Below, one piece after another: positions 1-5,684 of a stretch of DNA of 12,927 bases. The notes under the pieces are model-generated. The model was not told the DNA's origin, made no database searches, and saw only the letters and a program-made list of their open reading frames with translations. This DNA comes from JBJHCA01 sp050485785 (GTDB lineage: Bacteria > Bacteroidota > Bacteroidia > Chitinophagales > Saprospiraceae): positions 1 through 12,927 of the forward strand of contig JBJHCA010000087.1 in the NCBI GenBank assembly GCA_050485785.1. The letters are read 5' to 3'. The first letter of the stretch is position 1; each line of letters starts with the position of its first letter. The position numbers and the translations under genes were made by a program.

Positions 1-52
1 ATCCTGAGGCCATTAAGCCCAGGGCGAGAAGGAAAATGGTGGTTCTAAACAT
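1..52 (-). CDS. N-terminus of a secreted protein (partial)
   Basis: Reading the minus strand from an ATG at 52-50 gives MFRTTIFLLALGLMASG before the window ends. A basic residue near the start followed by a run of about ten hydrophobic residues and small residues (A-S-G) is a typical Sec signal peptide. The protein is therefore probably exported or an envelope protein, but nothing of the mature part is visible and no family can be named. It is divergent from lepA, with 235 bases between the two starts. The start is plausible because the signal peptide begins exactly at this ATG. It could be a chance open frame, since only 17 codons are seen. Confidence 0.6.
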   Translation of the reverse strand, partial: MFRTTIFLLALGLMASG

Positions 53-63
53 AAATATAAATT

Positions 64-80
64 TTACAGCTAAACTGTAA
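64..80. repeat. Perfect inverted repeat, operator-like
   Basis: TTACAG (64-69), five bases, then CTGTAA (75-80) is a perfect 6-5-6 dyad. It lies 12-28 bases upstream of the ATG of the minus-strand signal-peptide gene, where an operator or a leader hairpin would act. The spacing suits a dimeric helix-turn-helix regulator. No T-tract follows on either strand, so a terminator is unlikely. The regulator is unknown. Confidence 0.35.
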
Positions 81-113
81 GTGACCGCGGCAAATTATTA
101 AACATATTGCCGG

Positions 114-144
114 TTCGACAAAATACATGGAAAATTTGACAAAA
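114..144. repeat. Direct repeat TTYGACAAAA with 21-bp period
   Basis: TTCGACAAAA (114-123) and TTTGACAAAA (135-144) match at 9 of 10 positions and start 21 bases apart, about two helical turns. They sit in the divergent region between lepA and the minus-strand secreted gene. A pair of binding sites on one DNA face is possible, but the sequence is A-rich and chance is a real alternative. Confidence 0.25.
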
Positions 145-275
145 CCAGGTTGTAACATCACACGTATATTCTGCCATTAAGATTGTAGCCAATAACATTG
201 CATCCCGTTCCCGTTCAGTTTGATGAATTCGTTGTCCATGCAGGCAAAATATGAATGCAGTGATCAGAACTAACG

Positions 276-283
276 TATATTTG
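276..283 (+). promoter_or_regulatory. Candidate -7 element (TATATTTG) of lepA
   Basis: TATATTTG matches the Bacteroidota -7 consensus TAnnTTTG exactly and ends four bases before the lepA ATG at 288. If used, transcription would start at or within a few bases of the start codon, giving a leaderless or nearly leaderless message. No TTTG-type -33 element is seen at the usual distance of about 19-21 bases, so the call is tentative. Confidence 0.3.
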
Positions 284-287
284 CAGC

Positions 288-2081
288 ATGAAAAACATCC
301 GCAACTTCTGTGTAATAGCTCATATTGATCACGGTAAAAGCACCCTGTCCGATCGTTTGCTCGAGTTTACCAAAACCATTTCAGCAAGGCAAATGAAAGA
401 ACAAACCATGGATACCATGGATCTTGAACGGGAACGGGGCATTACCATCAAATCGCACGCCATACAGATGTATTACCACCGTAGCGACGGCGAAGTATAT
501 ACATTCAATCTTATTGACACTCCGGGTCATGTTGACTTCAGCTATGAAGTATCCAGATCAATAGCCGCCTGTGAAGGTGCCTTGCTACTGGTGGATGCCA
601 CACAGGGAATTCAGGCCCAAACCATCAGTAATCTCTATCTGGCCATTGAACACGACCTCGAGATCATTCCAATTCTCAACAAGATCGACATGGAAAATGC
701 CATGATCGAGGAGGTTTCTGATCAGATCATCGACCTGATCGGACTGAAGACTGATGATATCATTTTGGCCAGCGGTAAAACCGGACAAGGCGTGGAAAAT
801 ATCATGGAAGCTATTGTTGAACGAATCCCCCCGCCCAAAGGCGATACGGAAGCTCCGCTTCAGGCTCTGATCTTCGATTCCATTTTCAATTCCTACCGCG
901 GCGTAATTGCTTATTTCAGGATCATGAATGGCGTGCTCCGAAAAAATGATCATGTCAAATTTTTCAATACCGGTAATGATTACCATGCGGATGAAATTGG
1001 CATTCTGCAGCTTGACATGATACCCAAGCAGGAACTTCGCGCCGGTGATGTTGGATACATCATTACAGGAATAAAAACATCCAAAGAGGTCAAGGTTGGA
1101 GATACCATTACACACTTTGACAAGCCCTGCAAAGAAAGTATTCAGGGATTTGAGGATGTTAAGCCCATGGTCTTCGCCGGTCTGTTTCCCATAGAAAACG
1201 AGGAATACGAAGACCTTAGAGAAAGTCTGGAGAAACTGCAACTGAATGATGCATCACTGGTGTTTGAACCGGAAACTTCGGTTGCATTGGGATTTGGTTT
1301 CCGATGCGGATTCCTGGGCCTGCTTCACCTTGAAATTGTTCAGGAGCGTTTATCCAGAGAATTTGACATTGAGGTCATTACTACAGTTCCCAATGTTTCT
1401 TATTACGCTTATACAACCCGCGGTGAAAAGAAGGTGGTCAACAACCCGTCTGATCTGCCGGACTCCAGTATACTTGATTATGTAGAAGAGCCCTTCATTA
1501 AAGCACAGATCATTTCAAAGCCGGAATACGTAGGCGGTATCATGGAACTGGCTATTGAGAAACGGGGCATTATCGTTAACCAGAGTTATCTGACTGAATC
1601 CCGGGTAGAGCTTTCTTTTGAGCTGCCTCTTGCTGAAATTGTTTTTGATTTCTATGACCGGCTAAAATCCCTGTCCAGAGGATACGCATCCTTTGACTAT
1701 ACACCACTGGAATATCGCCAGAGTGATCTGATCAAGCTCGACATTCTCCTGAATGCTGAACCGGTTGATGCATTTTCATCCCTGATTCACCGTACAAAAG
1801 CCTATGCTTTTGGGCGCAGCATTTGTAAACGCCTGCGAGAAATACTACCGAGGCAGCAATTTCAAATTGCTATCCAGGCTTCCATAGGTGCCAAAATCAT
1901 TGCCCGGGAAACCATCTCAGCACTGCGTAAAGATGTTACTGCAAAGTGTTATGGTGGAGATATCACCAGAAAACGAAAGCTGTTGGAAAAGCAAAAAAAA
2001 GGTAAAAAACGGATGCGACAGATTGGAACTGTGGAAGTGCCACAAAAAGCTTTTCTGGACGTGCTTAAGCTTGGAGATTAG
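288..2081 (+). CDS. lepA: Elongation factor 4 (LepA), ribosome-associated GTPase
   Basis: LepA/EF4 is a cytoplasmic translational GTPase, homologous to EF-G without domain IV, that acts on ribosomes and has been linked to back-translocation, stress and initiation or assembly. The GTPase motifs are all present: AHIDHGKST (residues 11-19, P-loop), ERERGIT (47-53, switch I), DTPGH (77-81), NKID (131-134) and SGKTGQG (162-168). The C-terminal signature of the family follows, including a GR near residue 513, PRQQF, IGAKIIARE, AKCYGGDITRK and KKGKKRM in the last 100 residues. The length of 597 aa equals the usual 595-605. The ATG at 288 places the P-loop where the family expects it. The gene stands alone here: lepB (signal peptidase), its partner in Escherichia coli, is not adjacent, and a convergent gene follows 138 bases after the stop. 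Identification is very secure. Confidence 0.98.
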   Translation: MKNIRNFCVIAHIDHGKSTLSDRLLEFTKTISARQMKEQTMDTMDLERERGITIKSHAIQMYYHRSDGEVYTFNLIDTPGHVDFSYEVSRSIAACEGALLLVDATQGIQAQTISNLYLAIEHDLEIIPILNKIDMENAMIEEVSDQIIDLIGLKTDDIILASGKTGQGVENIMEAIVERIPPPKGDTEAPLQALIFDSIFNSYRGVIAYFRIMNGVLRKNDHVKFFNTGNDYHADEIGILQLDMIPKQELRAGDVGYIITGIKTSKEVKVGDTITHFDKPCKESIQGFEDVKPMVFAGLFPIENEEYEDLRESLEKLQLNDASLVFEPETSVALGFGFRCGFLGLLHLEIVQERLSREFDIEVITTVPNVSYYAYTTRGEKKVVNNPSDLPDSSILDYVEEPFIKAQIISKPEYVGGIMELAIEKRGIIVNQSYLTESRVELSFELPLAEIVFDFYDRLKSLSRGYASFDYTPLEYRQSDLIKLDILLNAEPVDAFSSLIHRTKAYAFGRSICKRLREILPRQQFQIAIQASIGAKIIARETISALRKDVTAKCYGGDITRKRKLLEKQKKGKKRMRQIGTVEVPQKAFLDVLKLGD

Positions 2082-2219
2082 TTGTTACTTTTTTCTGCCC
2101 TGATCTGATTTTCGTAATCATTGCTGTATAGCCACCTGCTTGGCTACTGCAAAGCACAGCCTTTACACCAACAAAAAGATATCCAAAAAAACAAGCATAA
2201 AGCCAACACTACACAACTT

Positions 2220-2822
2220 TCAAACCACAGGTAAAGACCACTTATATTTTACTGCCAGTATTCTGATCAATACTATGGTTGAGATGGCTATCCATGTGGC
2301 CCACTCTACCGGTAAATTGACATACAAACTCATGAATATGTAGGCTGCTGAACCAGCCAGACAAGCCGTGGCATAAACCTCTTTTCTGAAGATCAGCGGG
2401 ATTTCATTGCAAAGGGTATCCCGAAGTACACCGCCAAAAACCGCAGACATAACACCCATTAACATGGCCATTGCGGGATTGAGGCCAAAATCCAGGGCTT
2501 TCTGTGTTCCCAGTACAGTAAACAGACCAATGCCAAGTGTGTCAAATACAAAAAACGTCCGGCGTAAACGGACCATGTATTTTTTAAAAAGCATTACCAG
2601 CACCACGGCAAACACTACAATAAACAGGGCATGCATATTGGCCAGCCAGGCTACGGGGGTGCTTCCAATGAGCAAGTCCCTGAGCGTTCCGCCACCTAAA
2701 GCCGTAATGAGTGCGATAACAACAGCACCAAAAATATCCAGTTTTTTGTCAAAAGCAGCAGTAGCTCCGCTGATGGCGAAGGCCAAAATACCCGCAAGGT
2801 CAATAAACAGCAGCAGACTCAA
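2220..2822 (-). CDS. UPF0126 / TRIC-like membrane protein (YadS/YicG family)
   Basis: A 200-aa, very hydrophobic protein with about seven predicted membrane helices in the inner membrane. It shows the internal duplication of the UPF0126 family (Pfam Gly_transporter; many databases call it a trimeric intracellular cation channel family protein). GGGTLRD at residues 43-49 and FGGVLRD at 129-135 are equivalent positions in the two three-helix repeats. The family is related in fold to TRIC cation channels; a glycine-transport role has also been proposed, and the substrate cannot be read from sequence. The start is TTG at 2822-2820. The upstream in-frame stretch reaches a stop (TAA at 2846-2844) without an ATG or GTG, and the N-terminus SLLLFIDLAGILAFAISG fits the family's first helix. 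The start lies 17 bases after the stop of the upstream stress-protein gene, so the two are probably cotranscribed. Confidence 0.9.
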   Translation of the reverse strand: MSLLLFIDLAGILAFAISGATAAFDKKLDIFGAVVIALITALGGGTLRDLLIGSTPVAWLANMHALFIVVFAVVLVMLFKKYMVRLRRTFFVFDTLGIGLFTVLGTQKALDFGLNPAMAMLMGVMSAVFGGVLRDTLCNEIPLIFRKEVYATACLAGSAAYIFMSLYVNLPVEWATWIAISTIVLIRILAVKYKWSLPVV

Positions 2823-2839
2823 TGGGGATAACAGTTTGT

Positions 2840-3652
2840 TTATTTAAAGACGAGCAGCGGGGTTTCTGTATAGTATGCCATTTGCCCGGTATAACTCCTG
2901 TCAAACAACCTGGCCAAAAATGTTCTGGGTTCAGTAAGCATGACGAGCATTTCAATTTTCTGTTCCCGTACATACCTGGCCAGGCCCTGAACTACATCAA
3001 TGTCTTCCACAATATGAAACTCGATATCCCTTCCATTCTGCAAAGATTCTTTCAGCTCCTCCATTTTATCATAGGCGTAGGATGTATGCGGCAGGTTAAC
3101 GTGAACCATGTGGAGTCTGGCTTTGATCAGTTCCGCAAATTGCAGTACCCTCACCATGGTGTCTACTTCCTCAAGTCTGAAATTCGTACTGTATGCGATC
3201 TGAGCAAGACCGCCAAACACAGCATCTTCAGGAATAGCCATCACAGGCAGTTCAGCCAGCTCTATGGTTTTGGCAGTAATACTTCCAAAAATTACTTCCC
3301 TAAAGCCTGAAGCTCCTTTTGTGCCCATGACTATTACATCCGCTTCGTACTTCCTTGCTGTATCGAGTATATTGTCCACTACCCTGCCCTGAGCGAAAGT
3401 ATGCGATACTGCAACGCCGGAATGATTTTTACTGATCAGTGAATCCAGTACTTTCACAGATTTTGCCATGTACTGCTGGTATATATCATGACTGATGTCG
3501 TAGCTGCCATTGGGCAGTTTGCTGAAAGTGCCATCCGGCACAACGTGCAATGAGGTAATGGTTCCGCTAACCAGTTCAGCCAGTTGGAGAGCAAACCGAA
3601 ATGCATTGATTGAGTTTTCGGAATAATCTATAGGAACGAGAAAGTGATTCAT
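2840..3652 (-). CDS. Universal stress protein, two UspA domains
   Basis: A 270-aa cytoplasmic protein made of two UspA-type alpha/beta domains in tandem (about 1-141 and 149-270). The first domain begins with FLVPIDYSENS and carries a complete ATP-binding motif G-2x-G-9x-G-S: G110, G113, G123, S124. This predicts an ATP-binding Usp. The second domain lacks the glycine motif and ends in MAYYTETPLLVF, a form common in Bacteroidota tandem Usps, so it is probably a structural or dimerising half. Such proteins act in stress survival, and the direct partner is usually unknown. The gene is first in a likely operon with the UPF0126 gene (17-base gap) and is divergent, across 145 bases, from a second tandem Usp. 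The start ATG at 3652 is preceded by an A/T-rich leader without a Shine-Dalgarno sequence. Confidence 0.93.
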   Translation of the reverse strand: MNHFLVPIDYSENSINAFRFALQLAELVSGTITSLHVVPDGTFSKLPNGSYDISHDIYQQYMAKSVKVLDSLISKNHSGVAVSHTFAQGRVVDNILDTARKYEADVIVMGTKGASGFREVIFGSITAKTIELAELPVMAIPEDAVFGGLAQIAYSTNFRLEEVDTMVRVLQFAELIKARLHMVHVNLPHTSYAYDKMEELKESLQNGRDIEFHIVEDIDVVQGLARYVREQKIEMLVMLTEPRTFLARLFDRSYTGQMAYYTETPLLVFK

Positions 3653-3671
3653 GGTGATAATTTGAACACGG

Positions 3672-3699
3672 AATTAATGGGCTAATATCCGCAATTAAT
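3672..3699. repeat. Two AATTAAT boxes 21 bp apart
   Basis: AATTAAT occurs at 3672-3678 and 3693-3699, exactly 21 bases apart, 20-47 bases upstream of the minus-strand Usp start in the 145-base divergent region between the two Usp genes. Two sites on one face of the helix could bind a shared regulator. The region is A/T-rich, so this is weak evidence. Confidence 0.2.
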
Positions 3700-3797
3700 T
3701 TTATCCTGCCGTTCATATCTTTATTAAGCGTTGTTTAAATCTTCAGACATCATACTGATAGCATTTTTTGACTACTTTTATTGCTTAAATCCTCGTT

Positions 3798-4640
3798 ATG
3801 AAAAAAATCCTTTTCCCAACTGATATGTCGGCGCTGGCTGAAAACGCTTTCCGCTTTTGTGCACGAATTGCTCATACATTTAATGCAGAGATAGTTACAC
3901 TTCACACCTATACAGTTCCGCTGGCAGATCAGGGCATGACTCCGGAATTGTACCAGGATATAGCCCATAGTAAGGAAGCGCACGAAATCAACGAGCTTCA
4001 GGCATTCAGCAGAAAACTCGACACAATTATGGATGAGCTTGACATTTCAGGGATTAAGATTACTCACTCACTCCAGCAGGGATTTGTAGTGGATGAGATA
4101 ATCCGAATAGCTGAAGAGGAAACTGCCGACCTGATTGTTATGGGAACCAAAGGAGCGGAAAGTCTGCTTGAAGTGCTATGGGGAACTTACACTTCCAATG
4201 TGGTGGAGCGAGCTGAATGCACCGTGTTGTCGGTACCTGAAGCTGCAGTGTACCGCGACTTTAAGCGGATAGCGTATGCCACGGATTTTAATGAACTGGA
4301 AGATGAGGCCATCATGGAGTTGCTTTCCTTTGCGGCAAGGTTTGGAAGCAAAGTTCATTTTTTGCATGTTTCCGGTACTCAATCATCATGGAATAAAAAG
4401 AAGCTGGAACAGGTTAAAAGCATAGGCTGGCTTCAGGAACATCTTGATGACATCCATTTTGATATTGTAGAAGATTCAGACATAGTACATGGTATAGAGG
4501 AGTACGTACTCAGTAATGAGATAGATGCCATGGCCGTGTATTCACCGCGAAAAACATTCTGGCAGAAGCTTTTCAAACCCGGCTATTCCAGAAAACTGGT
4601 AAAAAACCTGAAACTGCCGGTATTCGTTTTCAAAAAATAG
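3798..4640 (+). CDS. Universal stress protein, two UspA domains (second copy)
   Basis: A 280-aa cytoplasmic protein with two UspA domains (about 1-147 and 155-280). It starts with KKILFPTDMSALAENAF, the usual first strand and helix of the fold. The ATP-binding motif is complete in domain one: G116, G119, G129, T130 (GTKG, nine residues, GT). Domain two lacks it and ends in LKLPVFVFKK. The architecture matches the divergent Usp at 2840-3652, but the sequences differ widely outside the motifs, so these look like old paralogues rather than a recent duplication. The ATG at 3798 is the natural start because the first beta strand begins there. TACTTTTA at 3773-3780 is one base off the phylum's -7 consensus and lies 17 bases upstream. 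The role is inferred as stress or energy-limitation survival. Confidence 0.93.
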   Translation: MKKILFPTDMSALAENAFRFCARIAHTFNAEIVTLHTYTVPLADQGMTPELYQDIAHSKEAHEINELQAFSRKLDTIMDELDISGIKITHSLQQGFVVDEIIRIAEEETADLIVMGTKGAESLLEVLWGTYTSNVVERAECTVLSVPEAAVYRDFKRIAYATDFNELEDEAIMELLSFAARFGSKVHFLHVSGTQSSWNKKKLEQVKSIGWLQEHLDDIHFDIVEDSDIVHGIEEYVLSNEIDAMAVYSPRKTFWQKLFKPGYSRKLVKNLKLPVFVFKK

Positions 4641-4666
4641 CAGGAGGAAGATTTATCCCTGTTATG

Positions 4667-4712
4667 AAAAAAGAAAAAGGGTAAAGCTTGCTGAATACAG
4701 ACCGCTTTACCC
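4667..4712 (-). terminator. Rho-independent terminator of the 4744-5271 gene
   Basis: GGGTAAAGC (4679-4687) pairs perfectly with GCTTTACCC (4704-4712), a 9-bp stem with a 16-base loop. On the minus strand the stem is followed by TTTTTCTTTTTT (complement of 4678-4667). It lies 31 bases past the stop of the minus-strand membrane-protein gene. The plus strand has no T-tract after the stem, so it serves the minus gene best. Confidence 0.8.
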
Positions 4713-4743
4713 CTTCACGATTCAGGTTGGGTGTAGCATTGCA

Positions 4744-5271
4744 CTATCCTTCCTTTTCTGAATCCAGGTATGCCTGACGTTTGGCTATTCCTTTTTTAAT
4801 AGCTTTTTTCAAAGCTTCGGGGTTTTTCGAACCGATAAAAAATGCACTTCCATCCTTTAGCTGAATAGAAAGCCCTTTACGCCCATTCAGAGCGTAACTT
4901 GGCTGCAAGCTGGTAAAGTTCACATTCCACCCACTGAGTTCTGCTGAGGCGGGAATTTCAATTGTATCAATATTTTCGATTTCCTCAAGCTTCACCTTTT
5001 GCATACTGTAATGCAGTGGAAAATACTGGAAGCGAAAATGCCTTTTGGTGATGAGCACGATAAGTCTCAGACTGAGCAAATAAGCAAATGCAAGTATCAG
5101 GCCGATGATACTCAATAGTATCCAGGCAGGATGAAGAGTGGTAGCTCCTGATGCTATACCGCTGATATGCGCTATAAAGCCATAGGTAAGCACCAGAATA
5201 AATGCAGCCAACGGAATCAGAATATCCCATCGCTTGTATTGCTGCTTTTCCTGATAAATTGTCTTTGCCAT
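4744..5271 (-). CDS. Two-helix membrane protein, probable PH-like domain
   Basis: A 175-aa protein not assigned to a named family. After a charged N-terminus there are two hydrophobic segments (about 16-36 and 48-75), which should anchor it in the inner membrane. The remaining 100 residues are soluble: strand-rich, with VKLEEIENIDTIE, then a GRKGLSIQLKDGSAFFIGS strand-turn-strand around 130-148 and a closing helix with EALKKAIKKG. This order (two helices, then a small beta domain with a KDG turn and a C-terminal helix) resembles bacterial PH-like membrane proteins of unknown function, so the domain call is inference. It is a single-gene unit: a terminator lies 31 bases downstream and a 413-base divergent region upstream, with a candidate -7 element and three phased TTWACA boxes about 45-72 bases before the ATG. 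Confidence 0.8.
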   Translation of the reverse strand: MAKTIYQEKQQYKRWDILIPLAAFILVLTYGFIAHISGIASGATTLHPAWILLSIIGLILAFAYLLSLRLIVLITKRHFRFQYFPLHYSMQKVKLEEIENIDTIEIPASAELSGWNVNFTSLQPSYALNGRKGLSIQLKDGSAFFIGSKNPEALKKAIKKGIAKRQAYLDSEKEG

Positions 5272-5315
5272 GGTTTGCCGTTAAAAGTACTGTGAAGAAA
5301 ATCTTTTGTCTAAAG

Positions 5316-5343
5316 TTTACACAAAGTTAACATTAATTTTACA
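5316..5343. promoter_or_regulatory. Three TTWACA boxes at exact 11-bp spacing (PhoP/PhoB-like)
   Basis: TTTACA (5316-5321), TTAACA (5327-5332) and TTTACA (5338-5343) repeat with a period of exactly 11 bases. Tandem TT(A/T/C)ACA-type boxes with about 11-bp spacing are what PhoP of Bacillus binds, and OmpR/PhoB-family response regulators in general bind 11-bp direct repeats. The array lies 45-72 bases upstream of the membrane-protein gene on the minus strand and overlaps its candidate -7 element, which would suit repression, or activation of another promoter. The regulator is not in the window. The region is A/T-rich, so chance cannot be excluded. Confidence 0.4.
5322..5329 (-). promoter_or_regulatory. 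Candidate -7 element (TAACTTTG), minus strand
   Basis: CAAAGTTA on the plus strand reads TAACTTTG on the minus strand, an exact TAnnTTTG match. It lies 50 bases upstream of the ATG at 5271 and would give a leader of roughly 45 bases. No clear TTTG -33 element is seen at the expected distance. Confidence 0.35.
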
Positions 5344-5656
5344 TAAAACGTTTCTACCAATACTTTTCCTGACATTAAATCTTTTACAGACCGATGCATT
5401 ATCCTGATTATAAGACGTTTATCGCAATGTTAATTCTTTTTTAAGGTGGCTGGAAACATCGAGCTTCATCGCATTATAACAAAACTACAGATTGTTTAAC
5501 CAGATTTCCCAGCATGATGTCTGAAACTGCAACGTCTCAAATTGTTTCTGGTGATCCCTTCAAAACCAAAACAGTACTTCCTCGATAAAATGAGGTGATT
5601 GGCAGTAGTTTAAAGTACCACGAACCGATAAATTCGCAGATTTGACAATCGGTTTA

Positions 5657-5664
5657 TATTTTTG
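5657..5664 (+). promoter_or_regulatory. Candidate -7 element (TATTTTTG) of the S9 peptidase gene
   Basis: TATTTTTG matches the Bacteroidota consensus TAnnTTTG exactly and ends 20 bases before the ATG at 5685, giving a short leader of about 14 bases. A TTTG at 5641-5644 is present but only 12 bases upstream, closer than the usual 19-21, so the -33 element is uncertain. Confidence 0.45.
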
Positions 5665-5684
5665 CCGGTAAAATTAGAATTGCT

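Larger units (their letters stand above)
5272..5684. other. Divergent intergenic region, 413 bases
   Basis: The region separates the minus-strand membrane-protein gene from the plus-strand S9 peptidase gene. Near the left side are the phased TTWACA boxes and a minus-strand -7 candidate. Near the right side is a plus-strand -7 candidate. Between about 5344 and 5656 I see only weak structure: GTACTT (5574-5579) with AAGTAC (5613-5618) enclosing CCTC/GAGG, and a 24-codon open frame at 5514-5588 without support. No RNA gene is recognised. Confidence 0.6.

Noticed and set aside
585..1241. 218-aa minus-strand open frame inside lepA
   Set aside because: It is antisense to highly conserved GTPase sequence, has no recognisable motif, and is best explained as a shadow frame.
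2129..2146. TAGCCA/TGGCTA hairpin after lepA as a terminator
   Set aside because: Only six base pairs and no T-tract on either strand, so it is too weak to call.
5514..5588. 24-codon open frame starting with ATG-ATG in the 413-base intergenic region
   Set aside because: No ribosome binding site, recognisable motif or conserved context can be seen, and open frames of this length are common by chance.
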